Shown here in pieces: positions 44,282 to 53,059 of a stretch of DNA of 64,000 bases. The translations under genes were made by a program, and so were the position numbers. Location: the NCBI GenBank assembly GCA_017948555.1, contig JAFMYY010000009.1, positions 142,720-206,719 on the forward strand, written 5' to 3'. Every line of letters begins with the position of its first letter. Position 1 is the stretch's first letter. This stretch comes from Cesiribacteraceae bacterium YIM B00369 (GTDB lineage: Bacteria > Bacteroidota > Bacteroidia > Cytophagales > Cyclobacteriaceae). Below the pieces are notes generated by a model, which searched no databases, had not been told where the DNA came from, and saw nothing but the letters and a program-made list of their open reading frames with translations.

Positions 44282-46132
44282 TTAAATAGGGGTTTGTAAA
44301 TAAATTTTAGTTCCCTCTCCGGGTTTTGAATAAATCTGAATTTTACCATCAGCATACACTGCCCGCTCCTGCATATTATACAGACCAAGCCCAACCGCAC
44401 CTTTGTTCTCTAAATTTAACACTTCTTCTGTTACAAATCCCATTCCATCATCCTGAATTATTATAGTCAGCTTCTTCGCATCATGAAAAAATGAAATTTT
44501 AATGGTGCCGGCTTTTGCATACTTTATAGAGTTATTAACAGCCTCCTGTATTATCCTGTATAAGTTAATTTCCTTATAATCATCCAGCCTGTTATTAAAA
44601 CCTGTTATATTATTAAAAATCACTTCGGTTTCAGTGTACTTCCTGGTTTCAGCAACAAATTTATTTACAGCAGGCGTAAGACCGTAATCTTCAAGCACAC
44701 CGGGTGTAAGAAAAAATGAAATTCTCCGGACCTCCAGTATTATTTCCTTCACCAGATCTTTCAATTCAGCAAGTTTTTTACCAGCCTTTTCCGGCTCTTT
44801 AAAATCCAGCGCCTCAATCTGGAATTTTAAACCTGTAAGCAACTGACCTATTCCATCATGCAAATCTTTTGATATTCTCTTTCGCTCATCCTCCTGCCCC
44901 TCCACAACCAGGGACGACTTCATTCTATGTTCCTTTATCTGCTTTTCGAATTTCTTTTTATCCAGTTTCCGGTAGTACTCATCTGCAATTTTCTTATCCG
45001 TTATATCAGAGCACAGGAATATAATCTGGATCAGTTCAGATTTCGTATTTACCACCGGCAAAATAGTCATATCCAGCCATACAACCTCCTTTTCCTTTGA
45101 GATGAGCTTAACCTGATCATGCCAAACACCCCCGTCCTTCACAACATTTAAAGCATGTACAAGAAAATCGTTGCTATGAACAGCAGATTGGATGAATTCC
45201 GTGGCCGGAACAGATTCCAGCTCACGCTCACTATAACCTGTTAGCTGGGCAAATTTCTGACTGATATAAAAGATTCTGCCAGTTTTATCAGCCTTGGCAA
45301 ACACACTTGCCTGATCAAGTGCAAAGCTGAAATCTGCAAGATCTTCATGTGTTTTCTGCAGAGCCTTATATAAGGCTGATATTTCTTCTGCATTTCTTTT
45401 AGCAGTTCCTTCAGACCGGATAAGGCTCCCGATAATTTTTTTGATCTCTAAGGTGGTCGGGATAAAAATAAAGGCAACTTCAAAACCAAGAATCGACAGG
45501 GAAATGATTAAAAGAATAATTTCTGTCCTCTTAAGAAAAGTCACCTTCTCATAGGCCTGCTCATCATATAAAAATACTATGGCATTCATCCCTTCCAGAA
45601 AAACAGATTCATGCCTGAGAATTTCCGCCACACGACCTGAAAAAGAGTCCTGCGAAGCCGCAGGATCCTCATCTGTCAATCTCAATATCTCACGGCTGTT
45701 CCGTACCACTCCTTCGAAAGAAGGCTGAATTCTTTGGTAGATTTTATTAATCTCCTCCCCGTTATTTCCAGGCAGGGCCAGTTCTTTATCTCCATGAATC
45801 AAGCCTAAATGCGTTTTCTCCCACAGGTCCAAAGTTCTTCTCAGTACCTCAATTCTCCTCCCCCGCTCCACCTCAACACTATCAAGACTCAACAGCAAAA
45901 CTTCTTTAGCCAGCTTCTGGCTCAGCATCCGCTGCCGGCCGGCTAAATTTATCACCCGCGAATCACTTAGCTGCTTATCAAGGTAATTCTGAACAAAAAG
46001 CCCGCTCACAAGAATTGTAACTGCAATGGCAGTAAATGCAATAATATACAGCCTCCGGAGTCTTGCGAACGAAAATTTTTCAATTGCCTCATTGCCTTTT
46101 TCTGAAGCACTTTCTTTCAATATTTCGGCCAT
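44282..46132 (-). CDS. NarX-like sensor histidine kinase with PilJ-type nitrate-sensing domain and PAS
   Basis: 616 residues. An N-terminal transmembrane helix (about 29-50) is followed by a periplasmic four-helix domain with VINLAGRQRMLSQKLAKEVLL, the PilJ/NarX-type motif that resembles the nitrate-binding P-box. A second transmembrane helix lies near residue 205-225, then a coiled linker and a PAS domain (about 265-380, FYISQKFAQLTGYSERELE). The HisKA_3 dimerisation segment ERKRISKDLHDGIGQ holds the phospho-acceptor His. A HATPase domain follows (EAVNNSIKYA, DDGMGF, GAVGLGLYNMQERA). It lies 3 bp after moeA and 2 bp before the regulator gene. Nitrate/nitrite sensing is inferred from the domain and the neighbours. 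Confidence 0.93.
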   Translation of the reverse strand: MAEILKESASEKGNEAIEKFSFARLRRLYIIAFTAIAVTILVSGLFVQNYLDKQLSDSRVINLAGRQRMLSQKLAKEVLLLSLDSVEVERGRRIEVLRRTLDLWEKTHLGLIHGDKELALPGNNGEEINKIYQRIQPSFEGVVRNSREILRLTDEDPAASQDSFSGRVAEILRHESVFLEGMNAIVFLYDEQAYEKVTFLKRTEIILLIISLSILGFEVAFIFIPTTLEIKKIIGSLIRSEGTAKRNAEEISALYKALQKTHEDLADFSFALDQASVFAKADKTGRIFYISQKFAQLTGYSERELESVPATEFIQSAVHSNDFLVHALNVVKDGGVWHDQVKLISKEKEVVWLDMTILPVVNTKSELIQIIFLCSDITDKKIADEYYRKLDKKKFEKQIKEHRMKSSLVVEGQEDERKRISKDLHDGIGQLLTGLKFQIEALDFKEPEKAGKKLAELKDLVKEIILEVRRISFFLTPGVLEDYGLTPAVNKFVAETRKYTETEVIFNNITGFNNRLDDYKEINLYRIIQEAVNNSIKYAKAGTIKISFFHDAKKLTIIIQDDGMGFVTEEVLNLENKGAVGLGLYNMQERAVYADGKIQIYSKPGEGTKIYLQTPI

Positions 46133-46135
46133 ACA

Positions 46136-47326
46136 TTATCTCCAGGGGTAAAACGCAATTAAATCCCCCCTTTTAACAGAAGGTGATTCCAATGGCTGAC
46201 AAGCCAGTCCGTCAGACATGGCAGTAGCAGTTACATCACCACTGCCATTATATACACAGGCACTGAGCAGGCTTTCTCCGGCATGTTCAATAATCCTGCA
46301 GGGAAAATATTCCTCCATGCCGCTTTTTTTATTTCTTTCGAAATCCGCCTTAAAATATAAGGGCACTATCTCCTCCATGCCTAAGCACGCCCGCAGAAAC
46401 GGCTGGATAAAAAGCTTAAACGTCACCTGACAGGAAAACGGATTTCCCGGCAAACCAAAAACCACCGGACCACCCTCTTTCTTACCAAACCACAGAGGTT
46501 TTCCCGGTTTCAGCTTTACCTTATGAAAAATTTTCTCAACCCCTAAACTAACCAAAGTCCCGGGCACATAATCAGCATCTCCCATAGAGACTCCCCCGGT
46601 CAGTATCACAACATCAGCTCCCATTGCGCCTTCCAGCCTTTTGCGCAGCGCCTCAGGATCATCCTGCACAAGACAGCGCTCCACCGAAAAAATGCCCATC
46701 TGCTGAAAAAAGGCAGCAAGAGTATAACTGTTAGAGTCGCGGATCTGATGAGGCAAAACCTTTTCTGCAACAGGCTTTATTTCATTTCCGGTTGAAATAA
46801 TTACCACCTTCGGCGTTTGATAAACCAATACTTCCGCCATCCCCAGAGAAGCCAGCAAAGTTATTTCAGCAGGATTAATCCGAACCCCTGCCGGCAATGC
46901 CTCCGTTCCTTTTTCCAGATCCTCTCCCTGCATGGCCATATTCTGCCCCGGCCTTACAGCATCAATGTTAAATTTAACAAAATCACCTTCCTGCTCCGCA
47001 TCCTCCACCCGGATAACTGCATCAAAACCAGCAGGAACCGGTGCCCCTGTCATTATTTTTAACACCACTCCTTCTGCAAAATCCGAACCGGAAGAATCTC
47101 CGGCAAAAACAGAAGCAGCAACTTTATAACTCTTTCCTGCGCTCCATTCCTTTGAACGCACGGCATACCCATCCATTGCCGACCTGTTAAACGGTGGGTA
47201 ATCCCTGTCCGCCCTTACACTTTCGGCAAGCACTTTTCCACACGCTTCTTCCAGAGGTGTTTTTTCTGTTTTAAAACTGAAGCTGTTTAACTTAACTAAA
47301 TTCACTGCTTCCGCAACACTTATCAT
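46136..47326 (-). CDS. moeA: Molybdopterin molybdenumtransferase
   Basis: 396 residues from the ATG at 47326 (MISVAEAVNLV). The frame extends 20 codons further to 47386, but those residues are not family-like. MoeA motifs: YPPFNRSAMDGYAVRS, TGAPVPAGFDAVIRVED, STGNEI, LTGGVSMGDADYVP and VFGLPGNPFSCQVTFKLFI (split here at family blocks). It inserts molybdate into adenylated molybdopterin made by Mog. First gene of a three-gene operon with the sensor kinase and regulator (gaps of 3 and 2 bp). This ties cofactor completion to nitrate sensing, an arrangement that fits the nitrate reductase encoded downstream. Confidence 0.95.
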   Translation of the reverse strand: MISVAEAVNLVKLNSFSFKTEKTPLEEACGKVLAESVRADRDYPPFNRSAMDGYAVRSKEWSAGKSYKVAASVFAGDSSGSDFAEGVVLKIMTGAPVPAGFDAVIRVEDAEQEGDFVKFNIDAVRPGQNMAMQGEDLEKGTEALPAGVRINPAEITLLASLGMAEVLVYQTPKVVIISTGNEIKPVAEKVLPHQIRDSNSYTLAAFFQQMGIFSVERCLVQDDPEALRKRLEGAMGADVVILTGGVSMGDADYVPGTLVSLGVEKIFHKVKLKPGKPLWFGKKEGGPVVFGLPGNPFSCQVTFKLFIQPFLRACLGMEEIVPLYFKADFERNKKSGMEEYFPCRIIEHAGESLLSACVYNGSGDVTATAMSDGLACQPLESPSVKRGDLIAFYPWR

Positions 47327-47815
47327 AAACCTGTATTTTGATACCTTTCGAATAATTCTATAAGAGAAACAAACCGGGAAGAACAAATCAAAAACTAATT
47401 AAAATTACTTCCCAGGGTGGAATAACCTTTCACATAATCCTGAAAAAGCAAATCCTCTGCAAAAGAGTAAAACTTTCCGCAAAAAAAAGACTCCGGGATA
47501 TAAAAATACAGGAAGAAAATAAAAACAAGGATATTTGACGGAAGCCAGTCCGGAAAAGTCCGTGAACCGGAAACATTTCCCCTGGAAAAAAAACAATAAA
47601 CAAAATACGATTCGTCAGCACAAAAAAAAGAATTACCATCTGCAGAACCGGAAAAACCCAAAAAAAAAGGAAAAAAATAGGTCATGAATAAATTAAATCA
47701 GGGAAAAAGGGCCAGCCGCACTGTACCCTTCCCTAATCTAACTGAGGAATCTGCATTTATTAAACACTTGCCCCGGGCTCTGAAAATAGTACTGTCCGTT
47801 CTTAAAAAGGCAGCG
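47327..47815. other. Intergenic region between nirD and moeA
   Basis: 489 bases with A-rich low-complexity stretches. Several overlapping minus-strand frames rich in Phe and Ser read through poly-A tracts and are artefacts. It must contain the moeA operon promoter and the nirD terminator, but neither was recognised with confidence. Confidence 0.4.
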
Positions 47816-48172
47816 CTAAACCAGGGCAGAAACATCAACAAAAACATATCCCTCCCCTGTTTTTACAGGATAGGTCTTAATATTATCGCAATCACCACTG
47901 AAACTCTCTCCTGTTTTCAGGGAAAAAGTCTGCTTATGAAAAGGACACGCTACTTTAGGCTCTCCGTCATGGTCTCCTAACATCCCCCTGCTCAGGATCA
48001 TCTGTAATTTATGAGGACATTGATTTTGGGTTGCATACCATTCTCCTTTCCTGTCAAAATGAAAGATGGCAATCTGCTCAGCTCCATACTTTATCGCCAC
48101 CCCTCCACCAGCCGGCACATCTTCCATCCTGCAGGCCTTATACCACCTTTTATCCGTCAATACCTCAGTCAT
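47816..48172 (-). CDS. nirD: Nitrite reductase small subunit, Rieske type
   Basis: 118 residues, the normal size of NirD. A Rieske-like fold with CPHK and, 30 residues later, CPFHKQTF provides two Cys and two His ligands for a [2Fe-2S] cluster, so the cluster is probably retained. It is the small partner of the siroheme NADH-nitrite reductase NirB. The family placement fits the position beside cobA (divergent, 290 bp away) and the nitrate island. Oddity: no nirB large-subunit gene is present in this window. A generic Rieske ferredoxin is the alternative reading. Confidence 0.85.
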   Translation of the reverse strand: MTEVLTDKRWYKACRMEDVPAGGGVAIKYGAEQIAIFHFDRKGEWYATQNQCPHKLQMILSRGMLGDHDGEPKVACPFHKQTFSLKTGESFSGDCDNIKTYPVKTGEGYVFVDVSALV

Positions 48173-48462
48173 TACAGTATTATATTAAAATTACCATTGA
48201 TTAATTAACCCCACTCCTGTTCAGCTTTTAATATCCATACCCACCAAACACTTTTCTGCTGCGACAAAATGAGAACAGACCACAATCTTAAGTACTATTA
48301 CTTAATAATTCAACACAATCCTCTTTTAATTTGTCAAATATTTAATACTTCATTAAATTTTAAACGCACGATATTAATTATTTTTATATTTTTTACCTTA
48401 TCAGGTTTATTTTTTAACTCAATTGAGGCATATTTACAAAAAACATTAAAACAGAAGATAGT
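48173..48462. promoter_or_regulatory. Divergent nirD/cobA control region
   Basis: Contains TAAGTA-ctat-TACTTA (48289-48304), a perfect inverted repeat with 6-bp arms, about 115 bp upstream of nirD and 160 bp upstream of cobA. It is a candidate binding site for a dimeric regulator. No exact TAnnTTTG box was found on either strand. Confidence 0.4.
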
Positions 48463-49236
48463 ATGAGAAAGGCCCGACTTACCCTCGTTGGCGCCGGCCC
48501 GGGCGACCCGGAGCTGATAACCGTTAAAGGACTGAAGGCAATACAGGATGCAGACGTTATTTTATATGATGCACTGGCGAACAGAACCCTTCTTGATTAT
48601 AGAAAAGATTCATGTCAGATTCTTTTTGTAGGTAAAAGAGCAGGGCTGCATAAGTATTCTCAGGAGGAGATAAACCAGCTTATTGTAGATTTTGCAAAGG
48701 AGCACGGACATGTGGTAAGACTAAAAGGAGGTGATCCTTTTATGTTTGGAAGAGGATATGAAGAACTTGAATTTGCAGCAGAAAGAGGCATAGATATAGA
48801 AGTTGTTCCGGGCTTAAGCAGCGCCATGGCCGTACCAGCTGTAAATTTTATACCACCCACTTCCAGGGGTGTAAACGAATCAGTACGAATTGTTACAGCA
48901 TCCACCAAAACGCACGAACTGTCCTGCCATATAACGACTCCCCTGCCTGAAGACCAGTCCCTGATAATACTGATGGGCATAAAATGGCTGGCACAAATAT
49001 GCAGACACTTCATTAAAGAAGGACAGGGAGATTACCCGATGGCAATTATCCGGAATGGTTCACTTCCGGATCAGCTGGTTTATACCGGAACAATAAGCAG
49101 TCTGTACAGAAACCTGGAAATTTATAAATTCTCCTCTCCTTCCATAATTGTAATAGGAAAGGTTGTAGAGCTAAGGGCTAAACTAAATTCCCTGATTTCA
49201 GCCAATGAAGAAAAGCTCAGGAAGGCTTGCAATTAA
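48463..49236 (+). CDS. cobA: Uroporphyrinogen-III C-methyltransferase
   Basis: 257 residues, standalone SUMT. Family motifs: LVGAGPGDPELITVKGL at the N-terminus, DVILYDALAN, the SAM-binding VVRLKGGDPFMFGRGYEE region (18 residues) and VVPGLSSAMAVPA. It methylates uroporphyrinogen III to precorrin-2, the first step to siroheme, the cofactor of assimilatory nitrite and sulfite reductases. Divergent from nirD, which suggests its main purpose is nitrite reduction, although sulfite reduction and cobalamin pathways would also use it. No CysG dehydrogenase/ferrochelatase domain is fused, so that step is encoded elsewhere. Confidence 0.95.
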   Translation: MRKARLTLVGAGPGDPELITVKGLKAIQDADVILYDALANRTLLDYRKDSCQILFVGKRAGLHKYSQEEINQLIVDFAKEHGHVVRLKGGDPFMFGRGYEELEFAAERGIDIEVVPGLSSAMAVPAVNFIPPTSRGVNESVRIVTASTKTHELSCHITTPLPEDQSLIILMGIKWLAQICRHFIKEGQGDYPMAIIRNGSLPDQLVYTGTISSLYRNLEIYKFSSPSIIVIGKVVELRAKLNSLISANEEKLRKACN

Positions 49237-49346
49237 GACTTGTACTAAAAAAATGCAGGGAAGAAGGGCCTCCCCCTCTGCCTCCCAGCTTCCTTTATCC
49301 GGCATTAATGCAGCAGCGGTTCCTTACATCGGGAACCGGCGGCAGG

Positions 49347-50189
49347 TCATTTTAATATCCGCCTGATATCATTAGCCTTACTCATTAGTTCACTGCTCTT
49401 TTCTTCATCCTGCTGATCTATAGCATCTTTAAACTGCTGCAGCTGGAGAATATACATACCAAGAGCCTCAGAAATGTTTTTGGTATTCTGGGAGAAGATT
49501 GGAGCCCACATTTTTGGTGAACTTTTCGCAAGACGGACCGTGGAGGAAAAACCACTGCCGGCCATTTCAAAAATATTATTCTGGTCTTTTTCCTTTTCCA
49601 GCACAGTTATACTCAAAGCAAAAGAACTGATATGGCTAAGATGCGACACATAGGCCAAATGCAGATCATGCTCCACTGCATTCATATAGGTCAGGTTCAT
49701 TTCCAGTTGCCGGCATAAATCCTCCACCAGTTGCAAAGCGTCTTTGTCGCTTTTTTCCTTTTCGCAGATAATTATATTCTTTTTCAGCAAGAGTGACTCA
49801 AATGCAGCAGAGGGTCCTGAATATTCAGTACCTGCAATGGGGTGAGCCGCCACAAAACGACCTCTTTTGGGGTGGCTCTCCACTGCTTTACAAATCTGCT
49901 CTTTGGTTGATCCTAAATCCACCACCACAGCTTTTTCAGGAAGCCAGTCAAGTACAGAGGGCAACAGTTTACTGATAATGCTTACCGGCGTGGCCAGCAC
50001 TACCAGGTCCGATTTTTTAACCGCATCTTCCAGTGGCAGTATTTCACCGGCAATTCCCAGGGAAAGAGCAGCCTCCGCATGTTCAGGGCTTGCATCAACC
50101 CCTGTCACTTTTACATCTTTGTTATTTGCCTTCACTCCCAGGGCAAAAGATCCTCCTAAAAGGCCCAGCCCCACAACACTTATAATCAT
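49347..50189 (-). CDS. tyrA: Prephenate dehydrogenase
   Basis: 280 residues from the ATG at 50189 (MIISVVGLGLLGGS). The frame runs on upstream into the aminotransferase gene, but the nucleotide-binding fold starts here and this start lies 4 bp after the upstream stop. Motifs: GLGLLGGSFALG (Rossmann), VDLGSTKEQI, and AAHPIAGTEYSGP, the TyrA substrate-site block; the His in HLSHISS is also conserved. It oxidatively decarboxylates prephenate to 4-hydroxyphenylpyruvate in tyrosine synthesis. Co-transcribed with the aminotransferase upstream, which could perform the next step. Confidence 0.94.
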   Translation of the reverse strand: MIISVVGLGLLGGSFALGVKANNKDVKVTGVDASPEHAEAALSLGIAGEILPLEDAVKKSDLVVLATPVSIISKLLPSVLDWLPEKAVVVDLGSTKEQICKAVESHPKRGRFVAAHPIAGTEYSGPSAAFESLLLKKNIIICEKEKSDKDALQLVEDLCRQLEMNLTYMNAVEHDLHLAYVSHLSHISSFALSITVLEKEKDQNNIFEMAGSGFSSTVRLAKSSPKMWAPIFSQNTKNISEALGMYILQLQQFKDAIDQQDEEKSSELMSKANDIRRILK

Positions 50190-50193
50190 AAAG

Positions 50194-51369
50194 CTATATA
50201 GCAGAAATGTCTGATTTTTTAATTCTTTCCAGCGCCTTTTCAAGAACCTCCTCTTTTGTACAAAGGGAAATCCGGATATAGCGCTCTCCTTTTTGCCCGA
50301 AAATAAAGCCAGGGGTTATAAACACATACTGCTGATACAGCAGGTAATCCACAAGTTTCTCAACCGACTGCAGGGAATCCGGTACTTTGGCCCATATAAA
50401 CATACCTGTCTGCCCGGGATCAAATGTACAATTCAGCGTCTGTACAATTTTCTCCGCCAGCACTCTTCTTCTTTTATAAATTTTATTCTGCTCTTCGTGC
50501 CATTCAGGAGGGTTATCCAAAGCCACAACAGCCGCATTCTGCAAACCCAGAAAAGTTCCGGAGTCCACATTACTCTTCACCTTTAACACCGCATTTATAT
50601 AATCCGGAGCCCCGCTCAGCCAGCCTACTCTCCAGCCAGCCATATTATGCGATTTGCTCATGGAGTTAAGCTCTATAGCCACCTCCTTTGCTCCCGCTAC
50701 AGCAAGCAAACTTATTGGAGGCTCCTCATTCAGGATAAGGCTGTAAGGATTATCGTGGCACAACAAAATACTTTTTGAACGGGCAAACGCAACTGCTTTT
50801 TCAAACAGTTCCTTCGTTGCAGGAGCCCCGGTAGGCATATGCGAATAATTCATCCACATTAACTTTACCTTGCTGTAATCTTCCTTTTCCATGGCAGCCC
50901 AGTCCGGCTGCCAGCCTTCCTGCGCTTTTAAGGGGTAAGTACGCACTGTTGCACCTGCCATTTCGCTTACAGAGCGGTAAGTGGGATAGCCTAATTCAGG
51001 AATCAGCACCTCATCACCCGGATCCAGAAAAGCAAGGGAAATATGGGTAATCCCTTCCTTGGACCCAATCAGGGGCAGGATTTCTTTTTCAGGGTCGAGC
51101 AGCACACCGTATATCCTGCTATACCAGGAGGCCATTGCTTTCCGCAGCGAAGGTGTTCCTGTATAAGGCTGGTAGCCATGCGTATTTTCCTGCAGAGCTG
51201 TATCTACCAGCGCCTGCACTGTTTGAGGAGAAGGCGCCAGATCCGGACTGCCAATACCAAGGTTAATCACCTCATGTCCGGCGGACTGTAATGCCCTTAC
51301 TTCTTTTAATTTTATTGAAAAATAATATTCCTTCAGGTCGTTAAGGCGCGAAGCTGTACGTATGATCAT
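50194..51369 (-). CDS. Class I/II PLP-dependent aminotransferase
   Basis: 391 residues, fold type I aspartate aminotransferase family. Visible blocks: NLGIGSPDLAPSP, GYQPYTGTPSLRKAMASWY, the substrate/PLP region NYSHMPTGAPA and HDNPYSLI, the Schiff-base lysine in SMSKSHNMAGWRVGW, and the C-terminal arginine region ERYIRISLC. It overlaps the tyrA operon tightly (4 bp between genes), so a role in tyrosine/phenylalanine transamination is likely. Enzymes of this type are also annotated as LL-diaminopimelate or succinyldiaminopimelate aminotransferases, and specificity cannot be read from the sequence. Confidence 0.9.
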   Translation of the reverse strand: MIIRTASRLNDLKEYYFSIKLKEVRALQSAGHEVINLGIGSPDLAPSPQTVQALVDTALQENTHGYQPYTGTPSLRKAMASWYSRIYGVLLDPEKEILPLIGSKEGITHISLAFLDPGDEVLIPELGYPTYRSVSEMAGATVRTYPLKAQEGWQPDWAAMEKEDYSKVKLMWMNYSHMPTGAPATKELFEKAVAFARSKSILLCHDNPYSLILNEEPPISLLAVAGAKEVAIELNSMSKSHNMAGWRVGWLSGAPDYINAVLKVKSNVDSGTFLGLQNAAVVALDNPPEWHEEQNKIYKRRRVLAEKIVQTLNCTFDPGQTGMFIWAKVPDSLQSVEKLVDYLLYQQYVFITPGFIFGQKGERYIRISLCTKEEVLEKALERIKKSDISAI

Positions 51370-51439
51370 TATTTTAATTCAGTTTTCACTCAACATTTCC
51401 CGGGCAACCGCCAAAAGTACTTTGCTGCAGCAAGATATA

Positions 51440-51465
51440 AATACTCCCGCTAAGTAGGGAATATT
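51440..51465 (-). terminator. Possible weak terminator of the hydrolase operon
   Basis: AATACTCCC (51440-51448) pairs with GGGAATATT (51457-51465) with one mismatch. Only a short T-rich stretch follows on the minus strand. Confidence 0.3.
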
Positions 51466-51486
51466 GAAGGAAAAATTAATTACCCG

Positions 51487-52392
51487 CTACCGCCGGATAA
51501 ATACCTCAATTGCCCCCATATATTCATTGTACCCCATAATTTCCGGCACATCTGCATGGCCGGCACCAGGAACCCTTACAGCTTCCCTGCGGCTGCCCCC
51601 GTAATTCCGGTACACCACTTCTCCGTGGGTACGGATACTCAAAAAGTTATCATCAATGCCGTGGATCCACAAAAAAGGCTGCTGCACTTTTTTAATTTCC
51701 TCCGCATTATCAATCTTCAAATCCACTAAATACTCAGCAGGCAGCGCCAGGCGGGAACCATCCTGAATCATTACTGCTGCAGATGCAAAAGGAGCCTCCA
51801 GTATAAGCCACGATGGAGTTAGGGAAAAATCCTTAGGGTTTGCCGTAATTTCAGTAGCAGGCGCCGTTCCCATGCTAAAGCCATACATAACAAGCCTGTC
51901 CCCGCTTAAGCCCTGCTCTTTCAGCCACTGAAGGGCAGCATCCACATCTGCATACAAACCCTTTTCAGTAGATTTTCCTTCCGACAGGCCATACCCCCTG
52001 TAGTCCACCATCATTACCCCAAAACGGTTTTTCCCGCCTGTGTGCGCAAGCAGTTTAGCCCTCTCCCAGTAAGCGTCCATGTGGCCGCTGTTTCCATGGC
52101 AGTACATTATTACAGTATCTGTCCCGATTTTACTGATGTCACCAATATATACTGCATAGATCCTGTGCGGCTCCGCATCCTGCGGCCCTTTAGAATCCAA
52201 TGTAATAAGATGGGTTAAGCCTTGTGGAATATCATAAGCAGAGCCCGTTTTAAAATTAGTCTCCCCTGCATAATCATCGAACAGATATGCATCAATACTA
52301 TTATCAGGGTTATAAAGATTATCGTCAAGCCTTAAACAGCCTGCACAAAATAAGATGACTAAAAAGAGGATGCTATTAATTATAATTCTCAT
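51487..52392 (-). CDS. Alpha/beta hydrolase lipoprotein
   Basis: 301 residues. The N-terminal hydrophobic segment ends in the lipobox FCAGC (Cys18), so it is a lipoprotein. Alpha/beta hydrolase features: oxyanion region YCHGNSGH, nucleophile elbow GFSMGTA (Ser), acid region HGIDDNFLS (Asp) and GAGHADVPE (His). This resembles the BEM46/FrsA-like serine hydrolases; the substrate is unknown. The stop of the upstream lipoprotein gene is only 7 bp away, so the two probably form an operon. Confidence 0.9.
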   Translation of the reverse strand: MRIIINSILFLVILFCAGCLRLDDNLYNPDNSIDAYLFDDYAGETNFKTGSAYDIPQGLTHLITLDSKGPQDAEPHRIYAVYIGDISKIGTDTVIMYCHGNSGHMDAYWERAKLLAHTGGKNRFGVMMVDYRGYGLSEGKSTEKGLYADVDAALQWLKEQGLSGDRLVMYGFSMGTAPATEITANPKDFSLTPSWLILEAPFASAAVMIQDGSRLALPAEYLVDLKIDNAEEIKKVQQPFLWIHGIDDNFLSIRTHGEVVYRNYGGSRREAVRVPGAGHADVPEIMGYNEYMGAIEVFIRR

Positions 52393-52399
52393 ACTTTCC

Positions 52400-53059
52400 T
52401 TAAAATTTTCTCCTCACACCAAAATAAAGGCCACCTGCCCCTTTATTACCAAAGCCTTTATAATCCACCACAATATCCCGCTTATCCTGGTTAAAGGCCA
52501 GCTGTTTAAATTCAATGGTAAAATCCCAGTTCCTTCCGGTAAAAACATGCCCAAGCTGCAGGCACGGCAACCAATGGGCAGGCTGATCTTCCCCGTGGGC
52601 CCTGCTTTGCGCTGGTTCAAACCAGTTAGCTAAGCCCAGGTAAACCAGTCTTTTTCCCTGGCCATATTCCCAGAAAGCATTTATATCGAGCTGCGGAAAG
52701 AGCCTTGCTCCTCCGCCTCTCAGCCCCACCATTACATTTGCGGCAGCCGAAGCGCTGATTCCGGGCCTGAAGCCTTCCGGCAAGGCAAAGGCATGAACAG
52801 CCCCCGCATCAAGCTGTAGAGTAGCAAAAGCCAGAGCTGTGGTGTGTATTCCTGCAAAACCTGTTGTTTTTTCAGAAATACCATAACCTGCATTAAGATT
52901 TGTAAGCGGAACTGGTATAGTCACATCAGCAAAACCAATTAAAGGCCCTCCTAGGTCTGCCCCTATTGCCAGCTGCCCTTTTTCAAGAGGCTTTACAAAG
53001 CGTGCCGGAGTACAGGAAAAGAGAACAGAAATGAGCAGGAGAAAAAACAGATTCTTCAT
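52400..53059 (-). CDS. Putative outer-membrane beta-barrel lipoprotein of unknown function
   Basis: 219 residues from the ATG at 53059. The frame is open ten codons further, but MKNLFFLLLISVLFSC is a clean lipoprotein signal with Cys16. The remainder is made of alternating hydrophobic strands with Gly/aromatic residues (NAGYGISEKTTGFAGIHT, TIEFKQLAFNQ) and ends in GLYFGVRRKF, a terminal aromatic typical of outer-membrane barrels. No family was recognised. It is first in a two-gene unit with the alpha/beta hydrolase lipoprotein (7 bp gap), so both may act on the cell envelope. Confidence 0.75.
   Translation of the reverse strand: MKNLFFLLLISVLFSCTPARFVKPLEKGQLAIGADLGGPLIGFADVTIPVPLTNLNAGYGISEKTTGFAGIHTTALAFATLQLDAGAVHAFALPEGFRPGISASAAANVMVGLRGGGARLFPQLDINAFWEYGQGKRLVYLGLANWFEPAQSRAHGEDQPAHWLPCLQLGHVFTGRNWDFTIEFKQLAFNQDKRDIVVDYKGFGNKGAGGLYFGVRRKF

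Noticed and set aside
47395..47685. Overlapping minus-strand frames of 60-96 codons downstream of nirD
   Set aside because: They are Phe/Ser-rich read-throughs of poly-A tracts in several frames at once, with no domain and no ribosome-binding site.
49302..49338. GCATTAATGC palindrome and CGGTTCC/GGAACCG repeat between cobA and tyrA
   Set aside because: Possible hairpin between convergent genes, but no T-run follows on either strand, so not called a terminator.
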